From contig JAROBA010000032.1 in the NCBI GenBank assembly GCA_029432815.1, positions 1 through 64,000 on the forward strand: a stretch of 64,000 nucleotides of DNA, written 5' to 3'. The position numbers and the translations under genes were made by a program. Source of the DNA: Pontiellaceae bacterium B1224 (GTDB lineage Bacteria; Verrucomicrobiota; Kiritimatiellia; Kiritimatiellales; Pontiellaceae). This document shows, piece by piece, positions 8,092 to 16,403 of the stretch (position 1 is its first letter; the number at the start of each line of letters is the position of its first letter). A model generated the notes under the pieces. It did no database searches. It saw only the letters and a list, made by a program, of their open reading frames with translations, and was not told where the DNA came from.

Positions 8092-8558
8092 TGCCGATCG
8101 CCTGGCGTCTCGTGAAACCATACCGGGTGGGGGATGCATTTACGGGAGAAGGGGCCCGGTTGTTCGGTGGCCGGTGGAATTCAGTGGGTACCCCGATGGT
8201 TTATGCTGCAGAAACGAAGTCGTTGGCAGCCCTCGAAATTCTGGTGCATGTGGACGCGGCCGATCTGATGGATGAATACCTGTGTCTTCCGGTCCGGTTC
8301 GATAAGCGCTTGTTGCGGAGGCTGGACTTTTCCTCTTTACCGGTTCAGTGGCGAAATCCGATGCCGCCAGCGGCAACGCAGCATATTGGTGATGCCTGGG
8401 CCGAAGAGTGTGGGTCTGTCGTGCTGGAAGTGCCCAGTGTATTGATTCCCGGTGAAAGTAATTATCTGATCAATCCACGGCATCCAAACATTGGAAAGCT
8501 GAAAACAGGACCGCCGGAGCCGTTTGAATTTGATCCGCGGCTTTTGAAACAGGGCTAA
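8091..8558 (+). CDS. RES-domain toxin (NAD+-consuming family)
   Basis: The 155-residue protein is a full-length RES domain. The conserved Arg (WRLVKPYR), the GARLFGGRWNSVGTPMVY block, the Glu of LAALEILVHV and the late Ser in PGESNYLINPRHP match the Arg-Glu-Ser signature. Characterised members (MbcT, ParT and relatives) deplete NAD+ by phosphorolysis or hydrolysis, or ADP-ribosylate a target. The ATG overlaps the antitoxin stop by one base. The pair lies between the MFS gene and the rpsD promoter. A near-palindrome (one mismatch) at 8482 is inside the gene. I see no inactivating lesion, so it looks functional. Confidence 0.92.
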   Translation: MPIAWRLVKPYRVGDAFTGEGARLFGGRWNSVGTPMVYAAETKSLAALEILVHVDAADLMDEYLCLPVRFDKRLLRRLDFSSLPVQWRNPMPPAATQHIGDAWAEECGSVVLEVPSVLIPGESNYLINPRHPNIGKLKTGPPEPFEFDPRLLKQG

Positions 8559-8578
8559 AACTTTGCGGTTGTAGGGGG

Positions 8579-8606
8579 TTGACTCGTTGGAACGATTCTA
8601 TATAAA
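8579..8606 (+). promoter_or_regulatory. promoter of rpsD
   Basis: The -35 TTGACT (8579-8584) and -10 TATAAA (8601-8606) are separated by 16 bp, a near-consensus sigma-70 promoter just after the toxin stop. It would give a transcript with a leader of about 165 nt. Confidence 0.75.
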
Positions 8607-8778
8607 TGCCCGCTTGTTTTCCCGTAAAACGGAATCCTGACCGAAGGATCTTCGCCAAAAGAAAAAAATACCGCGTGGTGCGGGGCGAGCGCCCGGATTC
8701 GAATTATCCAATCGGGCGGCCGGAACAACCGGCTTAATTTGCAGGGATGCACATGGGAAAAGAAAGGAACCCAAACAT
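8607..8778 (+). other. structured 5-prime leader of rpsD
   Basis: The leader holds three short hairpins in series: CGAAG-GAT-CTTCG near 8643, GGGCG-AG-CGCCC near 8685 and GCCGG-AACAA-CCGGC near 8720. Ribosomal protein S4 represses its own mRNA in several bacteria by binding a leader structure. A similar role here is inference; I did not recognise a known S4-leader fold. The ribosome binding site is the AAAGGAA upstream of 8779. Confidence 0.5.
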
Positions 8779-9381
8779 ATGAAATATAATGGACCGAAAA
8801 TTAAGAAGGCACGTCGTCTGGGCGTTGCGCTTTCTCCAAAATCTGAAAAATTTCTGGAACGTCGCCCGAATCCTCCGGGGCAACACGGCCCGAACCGTCG
8901 TCGTGGTAAACAGTCCGACTACGGCCGCCAGCTGACTGAAAAACAGCGCCTGCGTTATCAGTACAACATGAGTGAAAAACAGCTTCGCGGGGTATTTGCT
9001 AAAGCATCCCGTAAAGCGGGTAACACCGGTGAAGTGATGCTGCAGATGCTCGAAAGCCGTCTCGATGCCGTTGTACTGCGTGCCGGAATGGCCCGTTCGA
9101 TCTACCAGGCTCGTCAGATGGTTTCTCACGCTCACTTCCGTGTAAACGGCAAGAAAGTAAACATTCCTTCTTACTCCCTGCGTATTGGCGACAAAATCAC
9201 TGTCCGTGAAAAATCCAAAGATCTGGACGCCTTTGTGCTCGCACAGCAGGTTGCCAAGACTCCGGATTACATCACCGCCAACGACAAAGAGCTGACCGCA
9301 GAACTCAACCGTCTTCCGAACATGGAAGAAGTTCCGGTTGTCTGCGAAATCTCCAGCGTGGTGGAATACTACGCGCGTTAA
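8779..9381 (+). CDS. rpsD: 30S ribosomal protein S4
   Basis: The 200-residue product matches uS4: the N-terminal helical region beginning MKYNGPKIKKARRLG, the basic GQHGPNRRRGKQSDYG segment, and the S4 RNA-binding domain (about residues 90-155: LESRLDAVVLRAGMA, ARQMVSHAHFRVNGKKVN and the IPSYSLRIGDKI loop). S4 binds 16S rRNA and nucleates 30S assembly. Unlike the usual rpsM-rpsK-rpsD-rpoA cluster, here it stands alone, with its own promoter, long leader and terminator, between a toxin gene and a DUF1223 gene. That separate regulation is the only unusual point. Confidence 0.98.
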   Translation: MKYNGPKIKKARRLGVALSPKSEKFLERRPNPPGQHGPNRRRGKQSDYGRQLTEKQRLRYQYNMSEKQLRGVFAKASRKAGNTGEVMLQMLESRLDAVVLRAGMARSIYQARQMVSHAHFRVNGKKVNIPSYSLRIGDKITVREKSKDLDAFVLAQQVAKTPDYITANDKELTAELNRLPNMEEVPVVCEISSVVEYYAR

Positions 9382-9417
9382 TCCGCCTCCGCCTTCGGGC
9401 TACGGCGTGATACGTCG

Positions 9418-9448
9418 AAACCGCTCCTTCACCGGGGCGGTTTTTTTT
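9418..9448 (+). terminator. rpsD terminator
   Basis: The stem AAACCGCTCC (9418-9427) pairs with GGGGCGGTTT (9434-9443, one mismatch) and is followed by a run of eight T (9441-9448). A copy of the dispersed CGCCTTCGGGCTACGGCG-type repeat precedes it at about 9388-9405. Confidence 0.88.
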
Positions 9449-9462
9449 GTGCTCATCCCGAT

Positions 9463-10179
9463 TTAATCGTTCGCGAGCCAGCCCCCGGTCGCCTGAATGG
9501 GTTCCATGGAGTGGGAGTTGGTGATCCAGATGGCAAGGGCTTTGGGAGTGAGTGTTCCATCGAGTTTAATTTCTGCGGCCATGCCGGTTTCTGCGGGTTG
9601 CAACGTGCTTTGCTTGAGGTCCAACGCAACAAAGCAGTGTTTCAGTGTGCGCCCCCGGTTTTCTCCTGATCTGACTTTGGTCATTTCCATTCCGCTCAGC
9701 GGCGCGATCCAGACCGTCATTTTTCCTGAAGGCTGGAAGTCGGGGGAGAACTGTATATGGACTATGCTTCCGTCAACGGTCGCTTTCAGTTTTCCGGGCT
9801 TTCCATTTCCAGGCTTTGGATGGAGCGAGCGCACGGCCTTTCCGTTGTTCACGAAGCAGGGGGTGTATACGGTGCGGCAGTTCCAATGTTTGGAATAGTT
9901 CTTTTGACGGGTGGTATATGCGGGAACGGCAAATCGGTCCGGCCAGCCGATATAGTCCCAGTAGTCGACATGAAAGGCGATCGGCACAAAATCGGTCCAG
10001 AGGCCGGGATGATTTTCCAATTCATTCAGTCGGCGTTCCGCCGGAGGGCAACTGCTGCATCCTTCCGAAGTGTAGAGCTCAATCAGGCTCGTTTGTTGAA
10101 TCGGGCTGGTGAAGGTTACGGGCGCGGCCACTAAGCCGGACGCAGTGAATAATAAGGGGATCAAACTAAAAGCTTTCAT
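9463..10179 (-). CDS. DUF1223 family secreted thioredoxin-fold protein
   Basis: The 238-residue product carries a signal peptide (MKAFSLIPLLFTASGLVAA) and the DUF1223 core: LIELYTSEGCSSCPPAE with a CxxC-like pair, followed by VPIAFHVDYWDYIGWPDRFA and YTPCFVNNGK. The fold is predicted thioredoxin-like and membership suggests redox activity in the periplasm, but no member's function is well established to my knowledge. A palindrome copy at 9881-9895 is read in the S-x-x-W frame (SKHWN), a near copy at 9807 in the P-x-x-G frame. It is convergent with rpsD and is transcribed away from pheT. Confidence 0.85.
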   Translation of the reverse strand: MKAFSLIPLLFTASGLVAAPVTFTSPIQQTSLIELYTSEGCSSCPPAERRLNELENHPGLWTDFVPIAFHVDYWDYIGWPDRFAVPAYTTRQKNYSKHWNCRTVYTPCFVNNGKAVRSLHPKPGNGKPGKLKATVDGSIVHIQFSPDFQPSGKMTVWIAPLSGMEMTKVRSGENRGRTLKHCFVALDLKQSTLQPAETGMAAEIKLDGTLTPKALAIWITNSHSMEPIQATGGWLAND

Positions 10180-10249
10180 TTTACCTCAACGCTGTTCTCT
10201 TTCTTTTGGATGGAATTCGATCGGAAATGTTCAAAATCAGAGGATAAAC

Positions 10250-10293
10250 GCCCATCCTATGGGCTTGAGCACGCACGCGCCAAACTATATAAA
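10250..10293 (+). promoter_or_regulatory. pheT promoter with adjacent inverted repeat
   Basis: The -35 TTGAGC (10265-10270) and -10 TATAAA (10288-10293) are spaced by 17 bp. Directly upstream, GCCCAT-CCT-ATGGGC (10250-10264) is an inverted repeat touching the -35 box, which could be an operator. GGAG occurs before the ATG at 10326. Confidence 0.7.
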
Positions 10294-10325
10294 CAACGCT
10301 CATTTTTTCCAATCGGAGTAGAGTT

Positions 10326-12728
10326 ATGAAAGTACCAGTCAGTTGGCTGAAAGAATACGTTGATTTTGAAGACACCATTGAAGGCTTGTCCGACAAGCTG
10401 ACCTTTGCCGGTCTTGAGGTGGAGGCCATTGAAAAGATCGGGTCGGATTTCCCGGGCGTGGTCGTGGGCGAAATTCTAGAAATCGAACCGCATCCGGGGG
10501 CTGATAAGCTACGCCTCTGCACGGTGGAATACGGAGCCGAAGAAACCATGCGCGTGGTTTGCGGCGCTCCAAATGTGGAAGTCGGTGGGAAATATCCCTT
10601 TGCTCCGGTCGGCACAACCCTGCCGGGTGGCTTCACGCTGAAGAAAGCGAAGATCCGCGGCGAAGTTTCCATGGGCATGCTTTGCGCGAAAGACGAACTC
10701 GAGCTCGGCGAAGACCATTCCGGCCTGCTGGTGCTCGATGCGGATCTAAAACCGGGAACGCCGTTTGTCGATGTTTGGGGACAACCCGAAACCGTCATTG
10801 AACTCGAAATTACCCCGAATCGACCGGATTGGATTTCCATGATCGGCGTCGCGCGTGAAATGGCGACGCTGTACGGCACCGAGCTGAAGGTTCCAACCAT
10901 TGGAATTTCTGAAACCGAAAATGATGTAAACGAAGAAATCTCCATTCGTATCGACGACGAAGTTAAATGCCCGCGCTACACGGCTCGCATTTTGAAGGGC
11001 GCAAAAATTGGTCCGTCTCCGGAATGGATGCAGCAACGACTGGAAGCGGCAGGCATCCGCCCGATCAGCAACGTCGTGGATATCACGAATTATGTGATGT
11101 TAGAAACCGGACATCCGTTGCACGCGTTTGACGCAGCAACCGTTGCCGGAAAACAGATCATTGTCCGCACGGCCAAGGCGGGCGAAAAAATGAAGACGCT
11201 CGATGGACAGGACCGCGAACTGACGGCCGATATGCTGGTGATTGCCGATGCGGAAAAAGCCTCGGCCATTGGTGGTGTGATGGGCGGTGCCGATTCTGAG
11301 ATTACCGATGCAACGGAAACCATTCTGCTTGAGGCTGCGGCCTTCGAAACCTCGACCATTCGGCATACGGCTAAAAAGCTTGGGTTTCTGACCGACGCGG
11401 CCTACCGATTCCAGCGCGGCATCAACACCGATTCGGTCGAAATGGCCAGTCGTCGCGCGGCATCGCTGATGTGCGAGCTGGCTGGGGCCAAGCTCTGTGC
11501 GGGCGTCGTTGACGTTTATCCGGGCACCAAAGAACAGATCAAAATCCCATTCAGCTATAAACGTATCGAAAACATGATCGGTGCTGAAATTGCCGCCGAT
11601 CGCATGCGCGAAATTTTCCAAACCTTGGAAATCGGTCTCGAAGACGATAACGGCGAGACGGCTGTTGCTGTGGTGCCAAGCTTCCGGCTGGACCTCGAAC
11701 GTGAAGTGGATCTGGTCGAGGAAATCGCCCGTATTCATGGCGTGGACAATATTCCAACCAAAACACCGTTGGCGAAAGTGATTCCAACGGCGGACGATTC
11801 CCGCGTCCGCGCGGTTTCCAACCTTCGGAACCATCTGCAGGGTCTCGGCGTCAGCGAGATTCTGAATTACACGTTGGTCAGCAATCCATTGCTTGATCTT
11901 TTCAATAAAGAGAATAAGGAAGAGCGCGAAGAACTGCCGCACCCCATTTCGGTGGATCAGTCGGTCATGCGTACTTCGCTGATCCCGCAGCTGGTTGAAA
12001 GCCTCGGTCGCAATCATTCGCGTCAGGTGAGCGAAGCCTGCTTCTATGAACTGGGCCGCACATTCAATCGCATTAAGGGTGGAACGGTGCAGACCGAAAT
12101 GGTTTCGCTGGGTATGATGGGCCCGGTCGGCCGTGGGCTGCTCGAAAAACGCGCGGCGGTTTCCGATGAAGAAATGTTTGTCTGGATGAAGGGCCTCGTT
12201 GAAAAGCTCTTTTCCTCTCAGCATATTTTGGCCGAATTCGCGGAACAGGATGCGCCTGAATTTGAAGGCGGGAAAGCGGTTTCCATTCTGCTCGATGGCG
12301 AAGTGGTGGGCTGCATGGGCTTGGTGAATAAAACGGCCCGTGCCGAATGGCGCCTGACCGGTCCGGTGGCTGCGGCGGAAATTAAACTGGAAGCTTTGCT
12401 GAAAAAGGCCTTCGTCATTTCAAAAACCGAAGAGCTCGCAACCTTCCCGTCGATGAGCCGAGATATTGCGCTGGTGCTTGATGAATCGGTGAAGCACGAA
12501 GAGGTGCAGGCGTTGATTCGCAAGGCCAATCCGAAAGACCTTGAATCGTTTGGCCTGTTCGATGTCTATCAGGGCAAAGGCATTGAGAAAGGGAAGAAGA
12601 GTCTGGCTTATACCTTTGTCTATCGCTCGGCGAAACAAACGCTGACGGATAAGAAGGTTAACAAAGCACATCAGAAGCTGAGCGACTTTCTTTGTAAACA
12701 GTTGAGCGCGAGCTTGCGGGATGGTTAA
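10326..12728 (+). CDS. pheT: phenylalanine--tRNA ligase beta subunit
   Basis: The 800-residue protein has the normal bacterial PheT domain order: EMAP/OB-fold tRNA-binding domain (residues 39-150), B3/B4 editing domain (about 210-380, with GGVMGGADSEITD), B5 domain (about 400-475), catalytic-like core, and the C-terminal FDX-ACB anticodon-binding domain (from TFPSMSRDIALVLDE). With PheS it charges tRNA-Phe. pheS is not adjacent, an uncommon split; upstream is an unrelated gene. Palindrome copies at 10891 (VPTIG) and 11616 (FQTLE) lie in poorly conserved parts of the protein. The gene has its own promoter and its end overlaps the longest frame of the following protease gene. Confidence 0.97.
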   Translation: MKVPVSWLKEYVDFEDTIEGLSDKLTFAGLEVEAIEKIGSDFPGVVVGEILEIEPHPGADKLRLCTVEYGAEETMRVVCGAPNVEVGGKYPFAPVGTTLPGGFTLKKAKIRGEVSMGMLCAKDELELGEDHSGLLVLDADLKPGTPFVDVWGQPETVIELEITPNRPDWISMIGVAREMATLYGTELKVPTIGISETENDVNEEISIRIDDEVKCPRYTARILKGAKIGPSPEWMQQRLEAAGIRPISNVVDITNYVMLETGHPLHAFDAATVAGKQIIVRTAKAGEKMKTLDGQDRELTADMLVIADAEKASAIGGVMGGADSEITDATETILLEAAAFETSTIRHTAKKLGFLTDAAYRFQRGINTDSVEMASRRAASLMCELAGAKLCAGVVDVYPGTKEQIKIPFSYKRIENMIGAEIAADRMREIFQTLEIGLEDDNGETAVAVVPSFRLDLEREVDLVEEIARIHGVDNIPTKTPLAKVIPTADDSRVRAVSNLRNHLQGLGVSEILNYTLVSNPLLDLFNKENKEEREELPHPISVDQSVMRTSLIPQLVESLGRNHSRQVSEACFYELGRTFNRIKGGTVQTEMVSLGMMGPVGRGLLEKRAAVSDEEMFVWMKGLVEKLFSSQHILAEFAEQDAPEFEGGKAVSILLDGEVVGCMGLVNKTARAEWRLTGPVAAAEIKLEALLKKAFVISKTEELATFPSMSRDIALVLDESVKHEEVQALIRKANPKDLESFGLFDVYQGKGIEKGKKSLAYTFVYRSAKQTLTDKKVNKAHQKLSDFLCKQLSASLRDG

Positions 12729-12762
12729 AACAGATGGATGGATACGGAAAGTCATTCGAATA

Positions 12763-14700
12763 ATGAAGAGACGTATCTATCGTTTATCTGTGATTGGCGT
12801 TTTATTTGCGGCAGGTATTTTCTTTGGCCTTCGCGAGCGGCCGCTTCCGGCTAACGAGCATGTTACAGTTCCGCCGGAAAGCGGTGAATCTTTCCAGGGT
12901 TTGGAAGAACCGACTCATCAGCGCATCGTTTCCGCTGGGAACGATGTGAACGCGGAGCTTCCGCTTCAACTGTCGGCAATCCCGGCGAGCAGATTACGGG
13001 AGCAACTGCTGAAGCTTTCCGAAAATCTGCAGGAAGAGGCGCTTCAATATCTGGCGGAGCGGCCGGAATTGCTGAACGACCTTACCTCGTTGCGGGTCGG
13101 CCCCTCCGGGAAATTTTATTATGTCTGTATACTGGGGGCTGAGAAGTCTATTCCTCGTAATGACACTGGCCTTCAACCCCGTATTGCCGCAGCAGAAGTT
13201 CTCGGTGCATCAGTTGCAATTTCGAGCCCGCCGGTTCGGCACAGCCGGCCGGGTTGCAGTAATGTTTTGTATCTTGATTTTAACGGAGAGGTTGTCTCCG
13301 GCACGATTTGGAATACGGACTCGGAATATGGATCGGTCGCATCCTGGGATTGCCGTCCTTACGATACCGATGGAAATGAAACGACTTTCAGTTCCTCTGA
13401 GCAGGCTGATATCATTGAAATCTGGGAACGCGTTGCTGAAGATTATGCACCGTTCGATGTGGATGTAACGACGGAAGCTCCTTTGCTCTGGACGGATACT
13501 ACCGGCCATGCGCTGATTACTCCGGATGTCGATAAAAACGGCGTGCATTGTCCTCATTACGGCGCGGGCGGGCTTGCTTATTTGGAGATATTCGGAGAGA
13601 ACGAAAACACGTTTTATTCACCCGCCTGGGTGCTGGATTATGATTATTCGCGGGCTGCGAGTATTGTAGCGGAAGCGGTTTCCCATGAACTCGGTCATAA
13701 TCTGGGATTGCATCATGATGGAACCTCGAGCGATGAATACTACAGCGGACATCCTGGCGTGACCGAACCCAGCTGGGGGCCGATTATGGGAACGGGGTAT
13801 AACCGCAACATTTCCCAGTGGAGCAAAGGCGAGTATTATAATTCTGATGAGGATGAGAATGATCTGGCCATTCTGTCGGATAGGTTAGACTACCGAGAGG
13901 ACGATGCCGGCGACGATAATTCTTCAGCAACGCTGCTCACCATTATCGGCGGAGAAACGGTTTCGCAGAACGGTGTCATCGAACGTACTGACGATCCGGA
14001 CGTGTATCATTTCACGACGTTGGCTGGCGAAATAACCATTTCAGTCGATCCATACCGCTCAGCATCCGGCACCTGGGGTGGCAATCTGGACCTTGAGCTG
14101 CGGCTCTATAATGAAGCCGGTGATTTGCTGGAGAGCGACAATCCCTCCAGCGTGGCTTCCGCTTCGATTGTACGGGTTGTTACGGCCGGGAAATACTACG
14201 TGCACATTATTCCGGTCGGAGCGGGAAGTCCCATGTCGAGTTCACCTACCGGCTACACCTCGTACGGAAGTCTGGGGCAGTATTTCATGAGTGGTACGGT
14301 TTCGGGCGATGGGGATGCGGATAAACTCCCGACCTATTGGGAGGAACTGTATTTCGGCAATGCCGATCTCTATGGCGCATCGGACGATCCTGATCACGAC
14401 GGATCGGATAATTATTCCGAGTTCATCGCCGGCACGCTTCCTGACAGTGCGGCCTCCGTTTTTGCGGTAACCAGCTCCAGTGCCACGCTGACGGACGGAG
14501 TGCTGTATGTCTTAAACTGGTCGACTGTTGAGGGCCGCGTCTATAGCGTGAACTACACTCCGAATCTTCAATATACCGCCTTCACGGGATTCGCGGATGG
14601 CACCAACTTACCGCACACGGTCAACAGTTACACGGATGCGGTGGATCATGCCGAAACGAAGGGCTTCTATCGTGTCGATGTAAGATTGGCTCCTGAGTAG
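12763..14700 (+). CDS. secreted metzincin-type zinc metalloprotease
   Basis: I start at the ATG at 12763 (MKRRIYRLSVIG, a signal-anchor); a longer frame begins at 12721 inside pheT. The protein of 645 residues contains HELGHNLGLHHDG (about residues 308-320), the HExxHxxGxxH zinc site of metzincins, within a catalytic domain that begins near NVLYLDFNGE and includes the helix IIEIWERVAEDYAPFDVDV. Following it are a beta-sandwich pre-peptidase C-terminal-like domain (DDPDVYHFTTLAGEITISVD) and an Asp-rich, calcium-binding type repeat ending in SEFIAGT, a signature common in Kiritimatiellota/Verrucomicrobiota secreted proteins. It probably digests extracellular protein. The palindrome at 12892 gives FQGLE in the linker. 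Confidence 0.88.
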   Translation: MKRRIYRLSVIGVLFAAGIFFGLRERPLPANEHVTVPPESGESFQGLEEPTHQRIVSAGNDVNAELPLQLSAIPASRLREQLLKLSENLQEEALQYLAERPELLNDLTSLRVGPSGKFYYVCILGAEKSIPRNDTGLQPRIAAAEVLGASVAISSPPVRHSRPGCSNVLYLDFNGEVVSGTIWNTDSEYGSVASWDCRPYDTDGNETTFSSSEQADIIEIWERVAEDYAPFDVDVTTEAPLLWTDTTGHALITPDVDKNGVHCPHYGAGGLAYLEIFGENENTFYSPAWVLDYDYSRAASIVAEAVSHELGHNLGLHHDGTSSDEYYSGHPGVTEPSWGPIMGTGYNRNISQWSKGEYYNSDEDENDLAILSDRLDYREDDAGDDNSSATLLTIIGGETVSQNGVIERTDDPDVYHFTTLAGEITISVDPYRSASGTWGGNLDLELRLYNEAGDLLESDNPSSVASASIVRVVTAGKYYVHIIPVGAGSPMSSSPTGYTSYGSLGQYFMSGTVSGDGDADKLPTYWEELYFGNADLYGASDDPDHDGSDNYSEFIAGTLPDSAASVFAVTSSSATLTDGVLYVLNWSTVEGRVYSVNYTPNLQYTAFTGFADGTNLPHTVNSYTDAVDHAETKGFYRVDVRLAPE

Positions 14701-14774
14701 AATCCTTTACATCTGGCATAAAAAAGGCTATCTCTCAGGGTGCGGTTCAGGATTTTCCTGCCGCATACTGACTG

Positions 14775-15143
14775 ATGAAAGCTCTCACCCTAGTATTGAG
14801 CAGTGTTCTGACCGTTTCTGCATTCGGTCTTGTTTTGCTGCGCCGTCCGGCTCCGGTCGTTGCTGAAGCGCAACCGGTTGTTCAGGAAACGGAATTCCAG
14901 GCCTTGGAAAAACCTGTTCCTTCGGTAACTCCCATTGAAGAGGTGGGGGAGACGATTGAAGAGCCCGTAGCGGAACCTGTCGAAGTTTTTGTTGAAGAGG
15001 GTGTGGTTGAGGTAGTGGAGCCTCCGGTTTTTAAGCCGGTGCAAACGCTGGAAGAACGCGGCGATGCCATGCTTTTCGAGGCACAGGCCTTGTTGGATAC
15101 TCCGTTTGATCAGTCCATCACCATGCCGTTTGATAATCTGTAA
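14775..15143 (+). CDS. small Glu/Val/Pro-rich envelope protein, unknown
   Basis: A 122-residue product starting at the ATG at 14775. It has a hydrophobic N-terminus (MKALTLVLSSVLTVSAFGLV) that is a signal peptide or membrane anchor, then a low-complexity region rich in Glu, Val and Pro (residues 28-95), and ends MPFDNL. No domain is recognised. The palindrome at 14895-14909 encodes FQALE within the low-complexity part. The gene follows the protease by 74 bp; a short hairpin (TGCGG/CCGCA around CAGGATTTTCCTG) lies between them. Possibly a spacer-like periplasmic protein; no function proposed. Confidence 0.6.
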   Translation: MKALTLVLSSVLTVSAFGLVLLRRPAPVVAEAQPVVQETEFQALEKPVPSVTPIEEVGETIEEPVAEPVEVFVEEGVVEVVEPPVFKPVQTLEERGDAMLFEAQALLDTPFDQSITMPFDNL

Positions 15144-15168
15144 AATTCTAAAGTGGATTTGGTGTTAT

Positions 15169-15570
15169 TCACGCAAACAGCGTTTTCGATTCTTCTTTTG
15201 TGAGGGCAATCAGGGTGAAGACGCCGAGCACAGTGCCGAGGGGCATGAACATGCATTCAATACCGGCAATGACGAGGCAGTACATCCGGTTTTTCTTTTT
15301 TCGAAGTTTGTTTCCGGCAATGAGGATGGCAATTGAGGACAGCCAGCCAAGCAGAATGGCAATGGAACCCATAATGACGAATATCCAGCCGAACCAGGCA
15401 TCGGGCGGCGTGCTTTGCGAAGTGCCGCTTTCGGCAAATCCGCCGTTGACGATCATCAGCCCCATAAACACATGTATGAACGGCATGCAGGAAAGCAGGG
15501 CCATGATTCCGCCAACGACATAGTGAAAGATGCCAAGCAGGTTGATTTGTTCGGTCAGTTTATCTGTCAT
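15169..15570 (-). CDS. small four-helix membrane protein, unknown
   Basis: The ATG at 15570 (MTDKLTEQINLLG) is preferred over 15582, because the upstream region holds a near-palindrome (15577-15591). About 133 residues contain four hydrophobic segments (LLGIFHYVVGGIMALLS; VFMGLMIVNGG; GWIFVIMGSIAILLGWL; and a C-terminal pair around MYCLVIAGIECMFMPLGTVLG). The pattern, with MPLGTVLGVFTLIAL near the end, recalls small inner-membrane proteins often annotated as hypothetical in Verrucomicrobiota. Convergent with the preceding small gene and downstream of the VIT transporter in the same direction (24-bp gap), so possibly co-transcribed with it. Confidence 0.65.
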   Translation of the reverse strand: MTDKLTEQINLLGIFHYVVGGIMALLSCMPFIHVFMGLMIVNGGFAESGTSQSTPPDAWFGWIFVIMGSIAILLGWLSSIAILIAGNKLRKKKNRMYCLVIAGIECMFMPLGTVLGVFTLIALTKEESKTLFA

Positions 15571-15593
15571 CGTTTTTTCCAATGGTTGGATGG

Positions 15594-16289
15594 TTATAGT
15601 GTAACTTCGAAGAGACGGCCGACGGCAGCCGTCAGGCCCATGGCGATGAGACTCCAGAAGCAGACGCGCAGAGCGCCGCGCAGGGGCGAGGCACCTCCGA
15701 CTTTTGCGGCGGTGGCGCCCAGGGTTCCGAGCAGGAGGATGGAGAGCAGGGGCACGAACCAGAGAAGCGTGGCGGTGGGGGCGAGTGAGGCTCCGAGCAC
15801 CGGGACGGCGGCACCGATGGAAAATGCGATGGCCGACCAGACTGCCGCCTGAATGGGGTGGGCGCTGAGCTCGTCGGTAATTCCGATTTCGTCGCGGGCA
15901 TGGGCTCCGAGCGCGTCATGTTCCATCAGCTGCCGGGCCACTTCGAGGGCGAGTTGCTTTTCGAGTCCGCGGTTTTGATAAATGGCGGCGAGCTCCAGCA
16001 CCTCCTCATCCCGGTAGAGTTCAAGGGCATGCCGTTCGAGTTCGAGATCCGCCTGTTCGGTGTCTTCCTGCGATTTAACGGAAACATATTCCCCGGCGGC
16101 CATCGACATGGCTCCGGCGACCAGACCGGCGGTGCCGGCAAGGAGAATGCTTTCTTTGCCGGCCTGTGCGGCGGCAATCCCGACGATCAGACTGGCGGTG
16201 GAAACGATTCCGTCGTTGGCACCGAGCACCGCAGCACGGAGGCGGCCGGAGCGATGCACCTTATGGTGTTCTTTATGAGCTGAAGACAT
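15594..16289 (-). CDS. VIT1/CCC1 family Fe2+/Mn2+ transporter
   Basis: The 231-residue membrane protein has the VIT1/CCC1 core: LRAAVLGANDGIVSTASLIVG in the first helix, GTAGLVAGAMSMAAGEYVSV in the second, a cytoplasmic metal-binding helical region (about residues 75-145, rich in Glu and containing repeated E-x-x-E) and three more helices. Family members move Fe2+ or Mn2+ out of the cytosol. The acidic YVSVKSQEDTEQADLELE segment matches. It reads away from the NAD kinase gene. Family assignment is firm; metal preference is not determinable here. Confidence 0.92.
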   Translation of the reverse strand: MSSAHKEHHKVHRSGRLRAAVLGANDGIVSTASLIVGIAAAQAGKESILLAGTAGLVAGAMSMAAGEYVSVKSQEDTEQADLELERHALELYRDEEVLELAAIYQNRGLEKQLALEVARQLMEHDALGAHARDEIGITDELSAHPIQAAVWSAIAFSIGAAVPVLGASLAPTATLLWFVPLLSILLLGTLGATAAKVGGASPLRGALRVCFWSLIAMGLTAAVGRLFEVTL

Positions 16290-16403
16290 AGGCTCACGTT
16301 AGCGCTGTTCTGCCATTCATTTCAATCCCGGACGGTGTAATCTTTGCGTAAAAAAGGGTTTCCAGTCCTTGGAAGGTGTGCGGACGGGCGATATAGTGGG
16401 CTG

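Noticed and set aside
8690-8735. tRNA-like T-arm string GGATTCGAATTATCC in the rpsD leader
   Set aside because: No acceptor stem, D arm or anticodon arm can be drawn; it is part of the leader.
11100-12224. 374-codon minus-strand frame within pheT
   Set aside because: Antisense shadow of a full-length PheT; the peptide is rich in His and Arg as expected from reversed codons.
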